A stretch of DNA of 64,000 bases, taken from contig NZ_SJXM01000010.1 of NCBI RefSeq assembly GCF_004336805.1, forward strand, positions 1 to 64,000, given 5' to 3'. Of this stretch, positions 16,167-24,239 are shown in pieces (the first letter of the stretch is position 1; each line of letters opens with the position of its first letter). The notes below the pieces were generated by a model. It was not told where the DNA came from. It made no database searches and saw only the letters and a list, made by a program, of their open reading frames with translations. Source of the stretch: Aeromicrobium sp. IC_218. Its GTDB lineage: Bacteria > Actinomycetota > Actinomycetes > Propionibacteriales > Nocardioidaceae. The position numbers and the translations under genes were made by a program.

Positions 16167-17510
16167 ATGTCCGAGTCCTCCGGTCTGTCCATCTTCGACT
16201 CCGCCGCGCGTCCCGCGCCGTCGTCGAGCTCCGCGACCCCGGCCTTCCCGACCACCCGTCGCGGTGGCTACGACGTGGACGCGGTCGACACCTTCCTGCG
16301 CTCGCGCGCGTCCGACTTCGAGCGGCTCGAGCAGCACGCCTCCGCCCTGGCCGGTGAGAACACCCGGCTGCGCGAGCAGCTCGCCGCGCTGGAGAACAAG
16401 CTCGAGTCGATCGAGCACCCGTCGTACACCGGCCTGGGCGGTCACGCCGCGCAGCTGCTGAACCTGGCCGAGCAGGAGGCCAAGGCGGTCCGCGAGCGCG
16501 CCGACCAGGCCGCCGAGGACGTCCTGGCCACCGCCCGCGAGGAGGCGCGCGTGCTGCGCGCCACCGCCACGCAGGAGGTCGAGTCGCTCCGCGCCGAGGC
16601 CCGCACCGACGTCGAGGCCAAGCGCGACAAGCTCAAGGCCGACTCGCAGGCCGTGCTGGCCGCCGCCGAGGCCGACGCCGCCGAGATCCTCGCCTCCGCG
16701 CGTCGCGAGGCCGAGCAGGTCAAGCTCGCGGCCCAGGCCGAGGCCGACAACCTGCGCCTCGGTGCCCAGCGCGACGTCGAGCAGGCGCAGGCCGCCGCCG
16801 ACCGCGAGGTCGCCGAGGCCCGCCGCGTGCTGGCGGTCGAGAAGGAGCGCCTGGCCCGCGAGGCGAACGACGCCCACGCCGCCGCCACCGCGCAGACCGA
16901 GAAGCTCGTGGCCGACGCCGAGGCCCGGGCCACCGCGGCCGAGGAGCGGGCCCGCTCGATCCTGGCCACGGCCGCCGAGCGCCGCGAGCAGGTCAGCGGC
17001 GAGGCCGCCGGCATCCTGGACGAGGCGCAGGCCGAGGCCGACCGCATCCTCGCCGGCGCCCGCGACAAGGCCGAGAGCCTGCAGACCACCGCCACCACCG
17101 ACGCCCAGCGGCTCACCCGCCGCCTGCGCGACGAGGTCACCGAGCTCGAGCGCAAGCGCGACGGCATCATGGCCCAGATGGCCCAGCTGCGCGACGTCGT
17201 GGCGTCCTTCGCCCCCGCCGCCGCGGCCGCCGTCGCCGACCAGGCGGCCATCACCGACGAGCCCGCGGCTGAGGAGCCGGTCGAGGCCGAGGTCGTCGAG
17301 CCCCAGGTCGTCGAGCCCGTCGAGGAGCCCGCGGCCGACGAGACCACCGCCGTGCCGGTCGTCGAGGAGCCCGACGCCACCACGGTCGTCCCGGTCCCCA
17401 CGGCCGCCGACCTGGCCGAGGACGACGAGGACGAGGTCGAGCGCACCGCCGTGCAGCCGGCCCTCCAGCTCGACGACGAGGACGACAAGCCCACGCGCCG
17501 CAAGCGCTGA
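16167..17510 (+). CDS. DivIVA-domain coiled-coil protein (FilP/Scy-like)
   Basis: A 447-residue protein. A DivIVA-like N-terminal segment (FPTTRRGGYDVDAVDTFLRSRASDFERLE, about residues 29-58) leads into a roughly 300-residue alanine/glutamate-rich coiled coil with few proline breaks. The tail is acidic and proline/valine-rich and ends in a basic KPTRRKR. Such proteins build cytoskeletal filaments or polar scaffolds in actinomycetes. A TACGCT hexamer at 16125-16130 is a candidate -10 box. It is monocistronic between two strong hairpins. Confidence 0.8.
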   Translation: MSESSGLSIFDSAARPAPSSSSATPAFPTTRRGGYDVDAVDTFLRSRASDFERLEQHASALAGENTRLREQLAALENKLESIEHPSYTGLGGHAAQLLNLAEQEAKAVRERADQAAEDVLATAREEARVLRATATQEVESLRAEARTDVEAKRDKLKADSQAVLAAAEADAAEILASARREAEQVKLAAQAEADNLRLGAQRDVEQAQAAADREVAEARRVLAVEKERLAREANDAHAAATAQTEKLVADAEARATAAEERARSILATAAERREQVSGEAAGILDEAQAEADRILAGARDKAESLQTTATTDAQRLTRRLRDEVTELERKRDGIMAQMAQLRDVVASFAPAAAAAVADQAAITDEPAAEEPVEAEVVEPQVVEPVEEPAADETTAVPVVEEPDATTVVPVPTAADLAEDDEDEVERTAVQPALQLDDEDDKPTRRKR

Positions 17511-17520
17511 GCCGTACGCA

Positions 17521-17554
17521 CGAAGGCCCCCGGACGATCGTCCGGGGGCCTTCG
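17521..17554. terminator. Bidirectional hairpin terminator
   Basis: A perfect 34-nt palindrome (cgaaggcccccggacga and its complement) between the convergent coiled-coil and hydrolase genes. Confidence 0.85.
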
Positions 17555-17570
17555 TCGTCTCGTGCGGGTG

Positions 17571-18353
17571 CTACCGCGGGACGTCCTTGAACACCGCGGT
17601 CGTGCGGTCGGAGTAGGCGGTGGAGTCGGCCCGCTCCATGGGGCCGTCCCACTCGTGCGGGAGCGGGAGCGGCACCACCGGGTTCAGCCGCGCGACGATC
17701 TCGTCCAGCACCCGCTCGGTGTCGCCCACCCACAGGTGCTTGGCACCGTCGACGGCCACGACCTCGGCGTGCGGCACGACGGCGAACCGCTCACACGCCT
17801 CGGGCGGCTGCAGGTAGTCGTCGTGCTCGGGCACGACCGCCACGAGCGGCTTGCCCGCGTCGGCCCAGGCGGCGAGGTGCTCGGGCCGGGAGTAGCGCAG
17901 CGGGGGCGAGAGCAGGATCGCCCCGGTGACGGCCGGGTCCAGCCCGTGCATGAGCGTCAGGTCGGTGCCGAACGACCAGCCCACGAGCCAGATGTTGGGC
18001 AGGTCGTCGTACTCGGCCCGCTCGATCGCCGCGGCGACGTCGAAGCGCTCCGCGTCGCCCTGGTCGAACGCGCCGGTGCTCGTGCCCTGGACGCTCGACG
18101 TGCCGCGGGTGTTGAACCGCAGCACCGCGACGTCGGCCAGCGCCGGCAGCCGGTAGGACGCCTTGCGGAAGACGTGGCTGTCCATCATCCCGCCGTGGGT
18201 CGGCAGCGGGTGCAGGCAGATCATCGTCGCCACCGGGTCGCGGTCGAGCGGCAGCGCCAGCTCGCCGACCAGCCGCTGGCCGTCGGCGGTGTCGAGCTCG
18301 ATGGCCTCGCGGCGCGCGGGCAGCACGGAGCTGCCGGTGATCAGGTTCGCCAT
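17571..18353 (-). CDS. Alpha/beta hydrolase
   Basis: A 260-residue hydrolase-fold protein. The nucleophile elbow is GWSFGTD, the oxyanion region CLHPLPTHGGMMDSH, and candidate acid and histidine lie in VVPEHDDYLQP and GAKHLWVGD. It resembles dienelactone-hydrolase/CocE-like cytosolic esterases of unknown substrate that are common in actinomycetes. The next gene upstream starts its stop codon 13 nt before this start, so a short operon with the small Cys/His protein is likely. Confidence 0.8.
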   Translation of the reverse strand: MANLITGSSVLPARREAIELDTADGQRLVGELALPLDRDPVATMICLHPLPTHGGMMDSHVFRKASYRLPALADVAVLRFNTRGTSSVQGTSTGAFDQGDAERFDVAAAIERAEYDDLPNIWLVGWSFGTDLTLMHGLDPAVTGAILLSPPLRYSRPEHLAAWADAGKPLVAVVPEHDDYLQPPEACERFAVVPHAEVVAVDGAKHLWVGDTERVLDEIVARLNPVVPLPLPHEWDGPMERADSTAYSDRTTAVFKDVPR

Positions 18354-18366
18354 GGTTCCTCTCGGG

Positions 18367-18645
18367 TCACAGGTGGACGGCGCGCTGCCAGCAGGCCGAG
18401 TGCCAGTGCCGGCGCGCGTCGATGGCCTCGTCGGCCAGCAGCGGCTTCACCACCGGCCAGACCAGCACGTGCGGCGTGGCCGGCCGGATCGGCTGGTGGC
18501 AGCCGGGGCAGGTGTACGTCTTCGTCGACGCCGCGCCGGTCAGCCGGCGGACGTGCCACTCCTGGCCGCCGCGGTGCTCCTGCGCGTCCGCGTGCGGCGG
18601 CGCGAAGTCCCGGTGGGGACGCGACGGCGGGCGGCGGCGCGGCAT
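18367..18645 (-). CDS. Small basic protein with Cys/His zinc-ribbon-like motif
   Basis: A 92-residue protein. The N-terminus is very basic (MPRRRPPSRPHR), and the core has a CPGCHQPI knuckle plus a distal RRHWHSACW segment that could complete a metal site. Proteins of this type are common and conserved in actinomycetes and are often mislabelled ATP/GTP-binding; I see no nucleotide-binding motif. ATG at 18645 is 6 nt after a TAGGCT -10 hexamer, suggesting a leaderless message that continues into the hydrolase gene. Confidence 0.8.
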   Translation of the reverse strand: MPRRRPPSRPHRDFAPPHADAQEHRGGQEWHVRRLTGAASTKTYTCPGCHQPIRPATPHVLVWPVVKPLLADEAIDARRHWHSACWQRAVHL

Positions 18646-18651
18646 GGGGCC

Positions 18652-18657
18652 AGCCTA
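18652..18657 (-). promoter_or_regulatory. -10 box, leaderless start of the Cys/His protein gene
   Basis: TAGGCT followed by 6 nt and the ATG at 18645. Confidence 0.5.
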
Positions 18658-18663
18658 CGGGGG

Positions 18664-19533
18664 TCAGACCATGGCGATCGTGGCGGCGACCTCGTCCACG
18701 AGCTCGCGGGCCAGGAACCCGACGCGGCCGAAGCGCTGCACGAGCCGCTGGCCCGAGACCGCGTGCACGTAGGCGCCCCAGCAGGCCGCCTGCTCGGGGT
18801 CGGCGCCCCGCGCCAGCAGGCCCGCGACCACGCCGGCGCTCACGTCGCCGCTGCCGGACGTGCCGAGCCCGACGTCCGCGCTCTCCTCGCGCCAGGTGCG
18901 GCCGTCCGGCGACGCGACGTGGCCGTACACCGACACGACGACCCCGTAGGCGTGGGCGGCGTCGAGCGCGGCGGCGCGCAGGTCGTCCCCGGCCTCGCGG
19001 TCGAGCATCCGGGACACCTCGGTGATGTTCGGGGTCGTCACGGTGCGGCCACGGACGTCGTCCACGAGCGAGCGGTCGTGGCTGAGCGCGCCGAGGGCGT
19101 AAGCGTCCAGCACCACCCGGGTGCGCTCCCCCGCCGCGCCGAGCACGCGCCGCATCAGCTCGCCGGTCTCGTCGATGTCGTCCAGGCCGGGACCGACCAC
19201 CAGCACGTCCGTCTCGGACGCCATCTCGAGCAGGCTGTCGGGCACCTCGCCGCGCACCGACCCGCCGTCCGTCTCCGGCAGCCCGACGACCGCGGCCTCG
19301 GGCACCGCGATGCTGAGCGCCGTGGCGGTGCCCTCGGTCGTGGCCAGCTGCAGGCGTCCGGCGCCGGCCCGCAACGCGGCCACGCCGCTGAGCAGCACCG
19401 CGCCGGGCGTGAAGCGGGAGCCGCCGACGACGAGCACCGTGCCGCGCGACTCCTTGCCGCCGCCGGGGTCGGGCAGGGCCCAGTCGCGCAGCAGCTGCGG
19501 CGTGACGGTCGTGGTCTCAGGCCGGTCGGTCAT
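18664..19533 (-). CDS. nnrD: ADP-dependent NAD(P)H-hydrate dehydratase
   Basis: A 289-residue ribokinase-superfamily protein. VLVVGGSRFTPGA opens the fold, TTPNITE corresponds to the family's TPHxGE substrate loop, and GLGTSGSGDVSAGVVAGLLARG carries the catalytic GSGD aspartate. It repairs the hydrated, inactive form of NADH/NADPH. The epimerase half (NnrE) is not fused and is not present nearby. It overlaps the upstream phosphatase-family gene by 17 nt, indicating co-transcription. Confidence 0.88.
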   Translation of the reverse strand: MTDRPETTTVTPQLLRDWALPDPGGGKESRGTVLVVGGSRFTPGAVLLSGVAALRAGAGRLQLATTEGTATALSIAVPEAAVVGLPETDGGSVRGEVPDSLLEMASETDVLVVGPGLDDIDETGELMRRVLGAAGERTRVVLDAYALGALSHDRSLVDDVRGRTVTTPNITEVSRMLDREAGDDLRAAALDAAHAYGVVVSVYGHVASPDGRTWREESADVGLGTSGSGDVSAGVVAGLLARGADPEQAACWGAYVHAVSGQRLVQRFGRVGFLARELVDEVAATIAMV

Positions 19534-20251
19534 CGACGTCCTCCTGGGCGGTGGGCTCGGCGTGCGGGTCCTGCTCGAGGTGGCGGACGTCGTTGAGCCG
19601 CTCGGGCACGAAGGTGCCGTCCTCGCCGCGGACCCAGCTGCTGATCGAGCAGTTGGCGATGACGGTGCCGCGGGCCCACGTCATCAGCTCCTCCTCCTCC
19701 AGTCCCTCCACGACGTAGCGGACGAGCGACACGATCGCGTCGTGGGCGAAGAGCAGCACGCGGCCGTCCGGGTGGTCGTCGGCCAGGTCGCGCAGCAGCG
19801 AGCGCAGCCGTGCGATCACGTCGACCCAGGACTCGCCGCCCGGAGGCCGGTAGTAGAACTTGCCCAGCCGGCGCCGGCGCACCGCCTCGTCGGGCAGCAG
19901 CGACTCCACGCCGCGGGCGGTGAGCAGGTCCAGCACGCCCAGCTCGCGGTCGCGCAGGCGCTCGTCGACGCGCACCGGCACGTCGTGCCCGGCCAGGGCC
20001 AGCTCGGCGGTCTGCCGCGCCCGCAGGTACGGCGAGACGACGACGGCGGTCGGCCGCTGGTCCGGGGCGAGCCCGGCCATCCAGCGTCCGACCGCCTCCG
20101 CCTGCTCGCGGCCCGTCTCCGACAAGGGCACGTCGGCGTCCCGCTCGGCGACGTCGATGCGCTCCAGTCCCCCGGTCTCGGCGTCGCGAGCGGCCACGTT
20201 GCCCGTGCTCTCGCCGTGCCGGACGATGCCCAACCACTCGAGTCCTCGCAT
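19517..20251 (-). CDS. Histidine phosphatase superfamily protein
   Basis: A 244-residue phosphoglycerate-mutase-like protein. The phosphorylatable H12 lies in IVRHGESTGN, and the second catalytic histidine in LLFAHDAIV. The R-A-R-QTAELAL segment and the acidic C-terminal tail are also visible. Broad-specificity phosphatase activity is likely. ATG at 20251 is preceded at 6 nt by TAGAAG, a weaker version of the leaderless -10 pattern seen elsewhere in the window. Confidence 0.85.
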   Translation of the reverse strand: MRGLEWLGIVRHGESTGNVAARDAETGGLERIDVAERDADVPLSETGREQAEAVGRWMAGLAPDQRPTAVVVSPYLRARQTAELALAGHDVPVRVDERLRDRELGVLDLLTARGVESLLPDEAVRRRRLGKFYYRPPGGESWVDVIARLRSLLRDLADDHPDGRVLLFAHDAIVSLVRYVVEGLEEEELMTWARGTVIANCSISSWVRGEDGTFVPERLNDVRHLEQDPHAEPTAQEDVDDRPA

Positions 20252-20280
20252 GCGTCCCTTCTACCGGGACTGCGCCGCCT

Positions 20281-20324
20281 CCGCGACGCGAGCGCCTCCC
20301 CCTCCCGGCTCGCTCGCGTCGCGG
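20281..20324. terminator. Hairpin downstream of the hydroxyacyl-CoA dehydrogenase gene
   Basis: Perfect 14-bp arms (ccgcgacgcgagcg and complement) with a 16-nt loop, just after the dehydrogenase stop on the minus strand. Confidence 0.65.
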
Positions 20325-20328
20325 TGGC

Positions 20329-21516
20329 TCAGTAGGAGTGGAAGCCCGCGCCGGTCTTGCGGCCCAGGCGTCCCTCCGCGACCGCCTTCTCCAGGCCGGC
20401 GGCCGGGCGCCACCCGTCGTGGCCGAACGCCTCGACGAGCGAGCTCTCGATCGCGAGCGAGACGTCGTTGCCCACCACGTCCAGCAGCACGAACGGGCCC
20501 ATGGGCAGCCCCGCGCGGGTCATCGCCTCGTCCACCGCGTCCATTTCCGCCTCGCCGGCGTCGACCAGGCGCACCGCGTCGTTGAGGTAGGGGAACAGCA
20601 GCGCGTTGACGATGAAGCCGGCCCGGTCGCCGCACGACACGGGGTGCTTGCCGACGTTCAGGCACAGCGCCCGCACCGTCTCGTCGACGTCGGGCGAGGT
20701 CTTCTCGGTGGTGACGACCTCGACCAGCTTCATGAGCGGCGCCGGGTTGAAGAAGTGCATCCCGATGACGTCCTCGGGACGCGACGTGGCCTCGGCGCAG
20801 CGCGCGATCGACAGCGACGACGTCGTCGTGGCCAGGATCGCGCCCGGCTTGCAGATGCGGTCCAGGTCGGCGAACAGCTGGAGCTTGACGTCCAGGTCCT
20901 CGGCGATCGCCTCGACCACGAGGTCGACCCCGGCCAGGGCCTCGCGCTCGGACGAGCCGCTGAGCCGGCCCAGCACCTCGGCCTTGCCGGCCTCGTCCAG
21001 GCGTCCCTTGGCGACCGCCCGGTCCAGGTTCTTCGTGACCGCCTTGAGCACGCCCGCGGTCTTCTCCTCGCTGCGGCCGACGTAGACGACGTCGTAGCCG
21101 GCCTTCGCGAAGACCTCGACGATGCCGGACGCCATCGTGCCCGTGCCGACGACGCCGACCGACGTGATCTCGTGGCGCAGCTGTGGCGTCGCGGCCTCGT
21201 CGTCGGACGAGCCGGCCAGCGTCTCGCCGCGCTCGGCGAGCCCCACCAGGAGCGGCGCGGGGACGTGGACCGGGTCGCCAGTGCGCGCGTGCAGCTCGGT
21301 CAGCCCGTCGACGACCGTCCGCGCGCCCAGCTCGTCCACCAGGGCCAGGGGGCCGACCGGGTAGCCGCAGCCGAAGCGCATGCCCGCGTCGATGTCGGCT
21401 CGCGAGGCGTAGCCCTCCTCCAGCATCGTGGCGGCGTGGTTCAGGTACGGCAGCAGCAGGGTCCGCGCGAGGCGTCCGGACGCGTCGTCGGCGAGGATCG
21501 GGCTGGTGTCGGCCAT
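20329..21516 (-). CDS. 3-Hydroxyacyl-CoA dehydrogenase with extra N-terminal domain
   Basis: A 395-residue enzyme. The NAD-binding domain (about 115-290) begins with GVVGTGTMASGIVEVFAKAGYDV, and HFFNPAPLMKLVEVV holds the catalytic histidine. A C-terminal 3HCDH domain (about 295-395) ends PFVLLDVVGNDV. Residues 10-90 look like a second copy of the C-terminal domain (LLLPYLNHAATMLEEG, CGYPVGPLALVDELG), placed in front of the NAD domain. It would oxidise 3-hydroxyacyl-CoA, with 3-hydroxybutyryl-CoA a reasonable substrate given ccr in the window. ATG at 21516 follows an AAGGAG ribosome-binding site. Confidence 0.9.
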   Translation of the reverse strand: MADTSPILADDASGRLARTLLLPYLNHAATMLEEGYASRADIDAGMRFGCGYPVGPLALVDELGARTVVDGLTELHARTGDPVHVPAPLLVGLAERGETLAGSSDDEAATPQLRHEITSVGVVGTGTMASGIVEVFAKAGYDVVYVGRSEEKTAGVLKAVTKNLDRAVAKGRLDEAGKAEVLGRLSGSSEREALAGVDLVVEAIAEDLDVKLQLFADLDRICKPGAILATTTSSLSIARCAEATSRPEDVIGMHFFNPAPLMKLVEVVTTEKTSPDVDETVRALCLNVGKHPVSCGDRAGFIVNALLFPYLNDAVRLVDAGEAEMDAVDEAMTRAGLPMGPFVLLDVVGNDVSLAIESSLVEAFGHDGWRPAAGLEKAVAEGRLGRKTGAGFHSY

Positions 21517-21517
21517 G

Positions 21518-21533
21518 GTTACTCCTTGGTAAG
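21518..21533. promoter_or_regulatory. GTTA-N8-TAAG element over the dehydrogenase ribosome-binding site
   Basis: gttactccttggtaag has the same arm spacing as the ccr and mutase dyads but a one-base arm mismatch, and it coincides with the ribosome-binding site, so it may be coincidental. Confidence 0.25.
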
Positions 21534-21645
21534 GGCGAGTCCAGAGCCACGGTAATGAGCGGCGGGACCAGCGCAGGGAGACACAGGTCACAGATGCGCA
21601 CGCTGGGCGCGGGCCCGGCTCCCGCGTCCGCCGGAGGTCCTTTGG

Positions 21646-21651
21646 CAGGAT
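21646..21651 (+). promoter_or_regulatory. Possible -10 box, leaderless start of the small lipoprotein gene
   Basis: CAGGAT followed by 7 nt and GTG at 21659. If used, it excludes the alternative ATG at 21650, which lies inside the hexamer. Confidence 0.3.
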
Positions 21652-21658
21652 GGGGCGC

Positions 21659-22087
21659 GTGAAGACCCGCCTCGCCCTGACCACCGTCCTCGCCACCGCC
21701 GCGCTGACCCTGTCGGCCTGCGCCGACGACGAGCCCGAGACCCCGTCGGACCCGGAGACCAGCGCCTCGCCCAGCGAGTCCGCCACGTCCGCCGCGCCCA
21801 CCGAGGAGCCGACGACCCCGGCCAGCCCGTCGGCCGAGACCCCGACCGGCGTCGCCGCCGACCTGGTCGGCGACTGGGCCGACGAGACCGGCGAGTGGGC
21901 GCTCCACTTCAAGGACGACGGCACGTTCACCCTCGACGTCGACGGCAACGAGACCACCAGCGGCTCGTTCTCGGTCGAGGGCGACGTGGTGACGCTGACC
22001 GGCGCCGACGGCAACGACCAGACCGGCCGCATCGTCGGCGAGGACCTGGAGTTCCGCTTCGGCACGCTCGTCCGCCAGATCTCGTGA
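21659..22087 (+). CDS. Small secreted lipoprotein with lipocalin-like beta domain
   Basis: About 142 residues: a lipoprotein signal peptide with lipobox LSAC, a Thr/Ser/Pro/Glu-rich linker (about 25-65), then a short beta domain ([28 protein letters not shown]) like the small lipocalin-type domains that begin GxW. GTG at 21659 is chosen over ATG at 21650 because of the promoter position; the difference is three residues. Its stop overlaps the nucS start (GTGA), so it is co-transcribed with nucS, although a functional link is not obvious. Confidence 0.7.
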   Translation: MKTRLALTTVLATAALTLSACADDEPETPSDPETSASPSESATSAAPTEEPTTPASPSAETPTGVAADLVGDWADETGEWALHFKDDGTFTLDVDGNETTSGSFSVEGDVVTLTGADGNDQTGRIVGEDLEFRFGTLVRQIS

Positions 22088-22761
22088 GGATCGTCGTCGC
22101 CCGCTGCCAGGTCGACTACGCCGGACGCCTGGCCGCCCACCTGCCCATGGCCACGCGCGTGATCATGGTCAAGGCCGACGGCTCGGTGCTCGTCCACTCC
22201 GACGGCGGCTCGTACAAGCCGCTGAACTGGATGAGCCCGCCGTGCACGCTCCGCGAGGGCGTCACCGACGACGGCACCATCGAGTGGACCGTCGGCGCCC
22301 AGAAGAGCGACGACACCCTGCGCATCCTCATCGAGGAGGTGCTGCACGACTCCAGCCACGACCTGGGGGTCGACCCGGGCCTGCGCAAGGACGGCGTCGA
22401 GAAGCACCTGCAGGAGCTGCTCGCCGAGCACACGCACGCGCTCGGCGACGGCATGACGCTGGTGCGCCGGGAGTACATGACGGCCATCGGCCCGGTCGAC
22501 CTGCTGTGCAAGGACCCGGACGGGAAGTCGGTGGCGGTGGAGATCAAGCGCCGCGGCGAGATCGACGGCGTCGAGCAGCTCACGCGCTACCTGGAGCTGA
22601 TGAACCGCGACCCGCTGCTCTCCCCCGTCCGCGGCATCTTCGCCGCCCAGGAGATCAAGCCGCAGGCGCGCACCCTCGCCCAGGACCGCGGCATCCAGTG
22701 CGTCGTCGTGAACTACGACGAGCTGCGCGGCATCGACGACCCGAGCCTGCGCCTGTTCTGA
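22084..22761 (+). CDS. nucS: Mismatch-specific endonuclease NucS (EndoMS)
   Basis: A 225-residue RecB-like nuclease. The N-terminal dimerisation domain is followed by a catalytic domain with D139 (GPVDLLCKD), E153 and K155 (VAVEIKRRG). NucS provides mismatch repair in actinomycetes and archaea that lack MutS/MutL by cutting both strands at mismatches. The C-terminus LRLF matches the short tail reported to bind the beta clamp. GTG at 22084 overlaps the lipoprotein stop, and the stop codon overlaps the next gene's ATG by one base. Confidence 0.93.
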   Translation: MRIVVARCQVDYAGRLAAHLPMATRVIMVKADGSVLVHSDGGSYKPLNWMSPPCTLREGVTDDGTIEWTVGAQKSDDTLRILIEEVLHDSSHDLGVDPGLRKDGVEKHLQELLAEHTHALGDGMTLVRREYMTAIGPVDLLCKDPDGKSVAVEIKRRGEIDGVEQLTRYLELMNRDPLLSPVRGIFAAQEIKPQARTLAQDRGIQCVVVNYDELRGIDDPSLRLF

Positions 22762-23213
22762 TGCGCCTGCACGAGCGGCGGGATCGCTACGTCGACCTCA
22801 AGACCGTCTCGTACGAGCAGGCCGAGCCGTCGGGCGACGAGTGGGACGACAACTGGCTCGTCGTGCACGGCCACGTCGTCGCCGACGGCGTGCGCTGGCA
22901 CTTCTGGGACGCCTGCCTGGTGGTGGACGAGGCGGAGCGGCTCGGCCAGTGGCTCCTACGTGCCGCGCACGAGGACGTCCCACCTCTGGACTTCACCGAG
23001 CCCAACCTGGCGCTCGAGGTCGTCGACCGGGACCGTGACCACCACACCGTGACGGTCACCATCACCTTCCGGGCGGAGTCCTTCCCGCCAGGCGTCAACG
23101 ACGACGTCCGGTGGAACGTCGGCCACCCGGTGACGCTGTGCCTGACCATGGCGGTCCTCATCTCGGCGGGTCATGAATGGCTCGCCTACCTGGAGCGCTT
23201 CCCGCGCCGCTGA
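22761..23213 (+). CDS. WapI-family immunity-like protein
   Basis: A 150-residue protein whose order of motifs resembles WapI-type immunity proteins: DDNWLVVHGHVVADG, then WHFWDACLVVDEAERLGQWL, FTEPNLALEV and TFRAESFPPGV. Members protect against WapA-type contact toxins in Bacillus; in actinomycetes many are orphan and of unknown role. No toxin gene is nearby. ATG overlaps the nucS stop by one base (TGATG), so it depends on nucS translation. It is followed by a strong hairpin. Confidence 0.6.
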   Translation: MRLHERRDRYVDLKTVSYEQAEPSGDEWDDNWLVVHGHVVADGVRWHFWDACLVVDEAERLGQWLLRAAHEDVPPLDFTEPNLALEVVDRDRDHHTVTVTITFRAESFPPGVNDDVRWNVGHPVTLCLTMAVLISAGHEWLAYLERFPRR

Positions 23214-23231
23214 CCTTCGCACGCACGAAAA

Positions 23232-23276
23232 GGCCGGCGGCATTCACGGGCTCATACCCCGTGAATACCGCCGGCC
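23232..23276. terminator. Terminator of the nucS operon
   Basis: A 19-bp stem with one mismatch (ggccggcgg, attcacggg and complements) and a 7-nt loop, between convergent operons. Confidence 0.75.
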
Positions 23277-23284
23277 GTCCCTAT

Positions 23285-23312
23285 TCTCGACATCCCGGAC
23301 GGAATGTCGAGA
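23285..23312. terminator. lsr2 terminator hairpin
   Basis: 9-bp arms tctcgacat/atgtcgaga around a 10-nt loop, 6 nt after the lsr2 stop. Confidence 0.5.
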
Positions 23313-23318
23313 CGACAC

Positions 23319-23687
23319 TCAGTGAGCGGCTTCGAAGGCCTCGAGCACCGACGCCTTGATGCGTCCGCGGTCGGCGACCTGGTAACCGTTCGAGCGCGCC
23401 CACTCGCGCACCTCGTTGAGCTCCTCGGGCGTCATGCCCGAGGCCGAGCGCGTGCTGGACGAGCGGCGCGACGAGCCGTTCGAGGACGCGCGACGCGACG
23501 ACGAGACGCGCGTGGCGTGCGCGACCCACGGGCCGAGCGCGTCCCGCAGCTGCTGGGCGTGCTCGGGCTTGAGGTCGATCGTGTAGGCCTGTCCGTCGAG
23601 CGCGAACTCGAGCGTCTGGCCCTCTCCGTCTTCGAGCACCGTCCCGTCGAGGTCGTCGACGATCTGGACGCGAGTCACCTTGGCCAC
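23319..23687 (-). CDS. lsr2: Lsr2 nucleoid-associated silencer
   Basis: A 122-residue Lsr2. The N-terminal oligomerisation domain (1-60) is followed by a Ser/Arg-rich linker (61-83) and a C-terminal DNA-binding domain containing the AT-hook-like R107-G-R motif (VADRGRIKASVLEAF). Lsr2 bridges AT-rich DNA and silences acquired genes in actinomycetes. The start is GTG with an AGGTAGG ribosome-binding site. The 130 nt upstream are clearly richer in A+T than the rest of the window, which suits binding by its own product. Confidence 0.95.
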   Translation of the reverse strand: MAKVTRVQIVDDLDGTVLEDGEGQTLEFALDGQAYTIDLKPEHAQQLRDALGPWVAHATRVSSSRRASSNGSSRRSSSTRSASGMTPEELNEVREWARSNGYQVADRGRIKASVLEAFEAAH

Positions 23688-23751
23688 GAATACCTACCTT
23701 GGTCGAAAGAATCGAATTGTTCCGGCCGGTTCATCATGGCACACGGAAGAA

Positions 23752-23811
23752 GAATTCCGCATGGCACGAAACGACTATTCGCAGAAGTGTCGAATAGTCG
23801 TTCCGGAATTC
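23752..23811. repeat. Nested inverted repeats, probable terminator of the ferritin operon
   Basis: Outer arms gaattccg/cggaattc (23752-23759, 23804-23811) enclose an inner perfect 12-bp stem aacgactattcg (23770-23781 and 23791-23802) with a 9-nt loop. It begins 9 nt after the stop of the inhibitor-like gene on the minus strand and sits in the AT-rich lsr2 upstream region. Confidence 0.6.
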
Positions 23812-23819
23812 ATCGGCCG

Positions 23820-24239
23820 TCAGACAATTCCGACCGCGACGAGAAGGGGCTGCACCTGGTCGTAGCGGGAGATCTCGCACCCGTTCGTCCGGTCGAAGGA
23901 CGCGTCGACCGGCTCGCCGCGCAGCGTGCCGGTGATCCGCACCGTCTCCGGTCCCCCGAACTGCTGGGTGCACGCGCGGCCCGGGCCCAGCGGCCCGAGC
24001 GCGCTCGGGTCCAGCGCGTCCAGCGCGCCGCACGCCTCGGAGTCGTCGGCGGAGGCACACGCGAGTCGCTCACGGCGCGGCTCGCCGGTGCCGGGGTCGA
24101 CGACGACCTCCAGGTCGGCGAGCCGCGGCCCGGACGTGCCCGGGCCGGCCGGCTCGTCGTCGCCGGTCAGCAGGGTGAGCGCGCCGGCCACGCCGAGGGC
24201 CAGCAGCACCCCGGCCAGGACGAGCAGGAGCCTACGCAC
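23820..24239 (-). CDS. Subtilisin-inhibitor-like (SSI) secreted protein
   Basis: A 139-residue protein with an N-terminal signal or anchor helix (MRRLLLVLAGVLLALGVAGAL) and a domain whose four cysteines (C61, C70, C90, C121) and surrounding pattern fit the SSI family. ACGALDAL, RACTQQFGGPETVRITG and FDRTNGCEI align with the classical protein. SSI proteins block secreted subtilisin-like proteases. The reactive-loop region is shorter than in Streptomyces SSI, so inhibition is not certain. It overlaps the ferritin gene by 8 nt and must be co-transcribed with it. Confidence 0.65.
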   Translation of the reverse strand: MRRLLLVLAGVLLALGVAGALTLLTGDDEPAGPGTSGPRLADLEVVVDPGTGEPRRERLACASADDSEACGALDALDPSALGPLGPGRACTQQFGGPETVRITGTLRGEPVDASFDRTNGCEISRYDQVQPLLVAVGIV

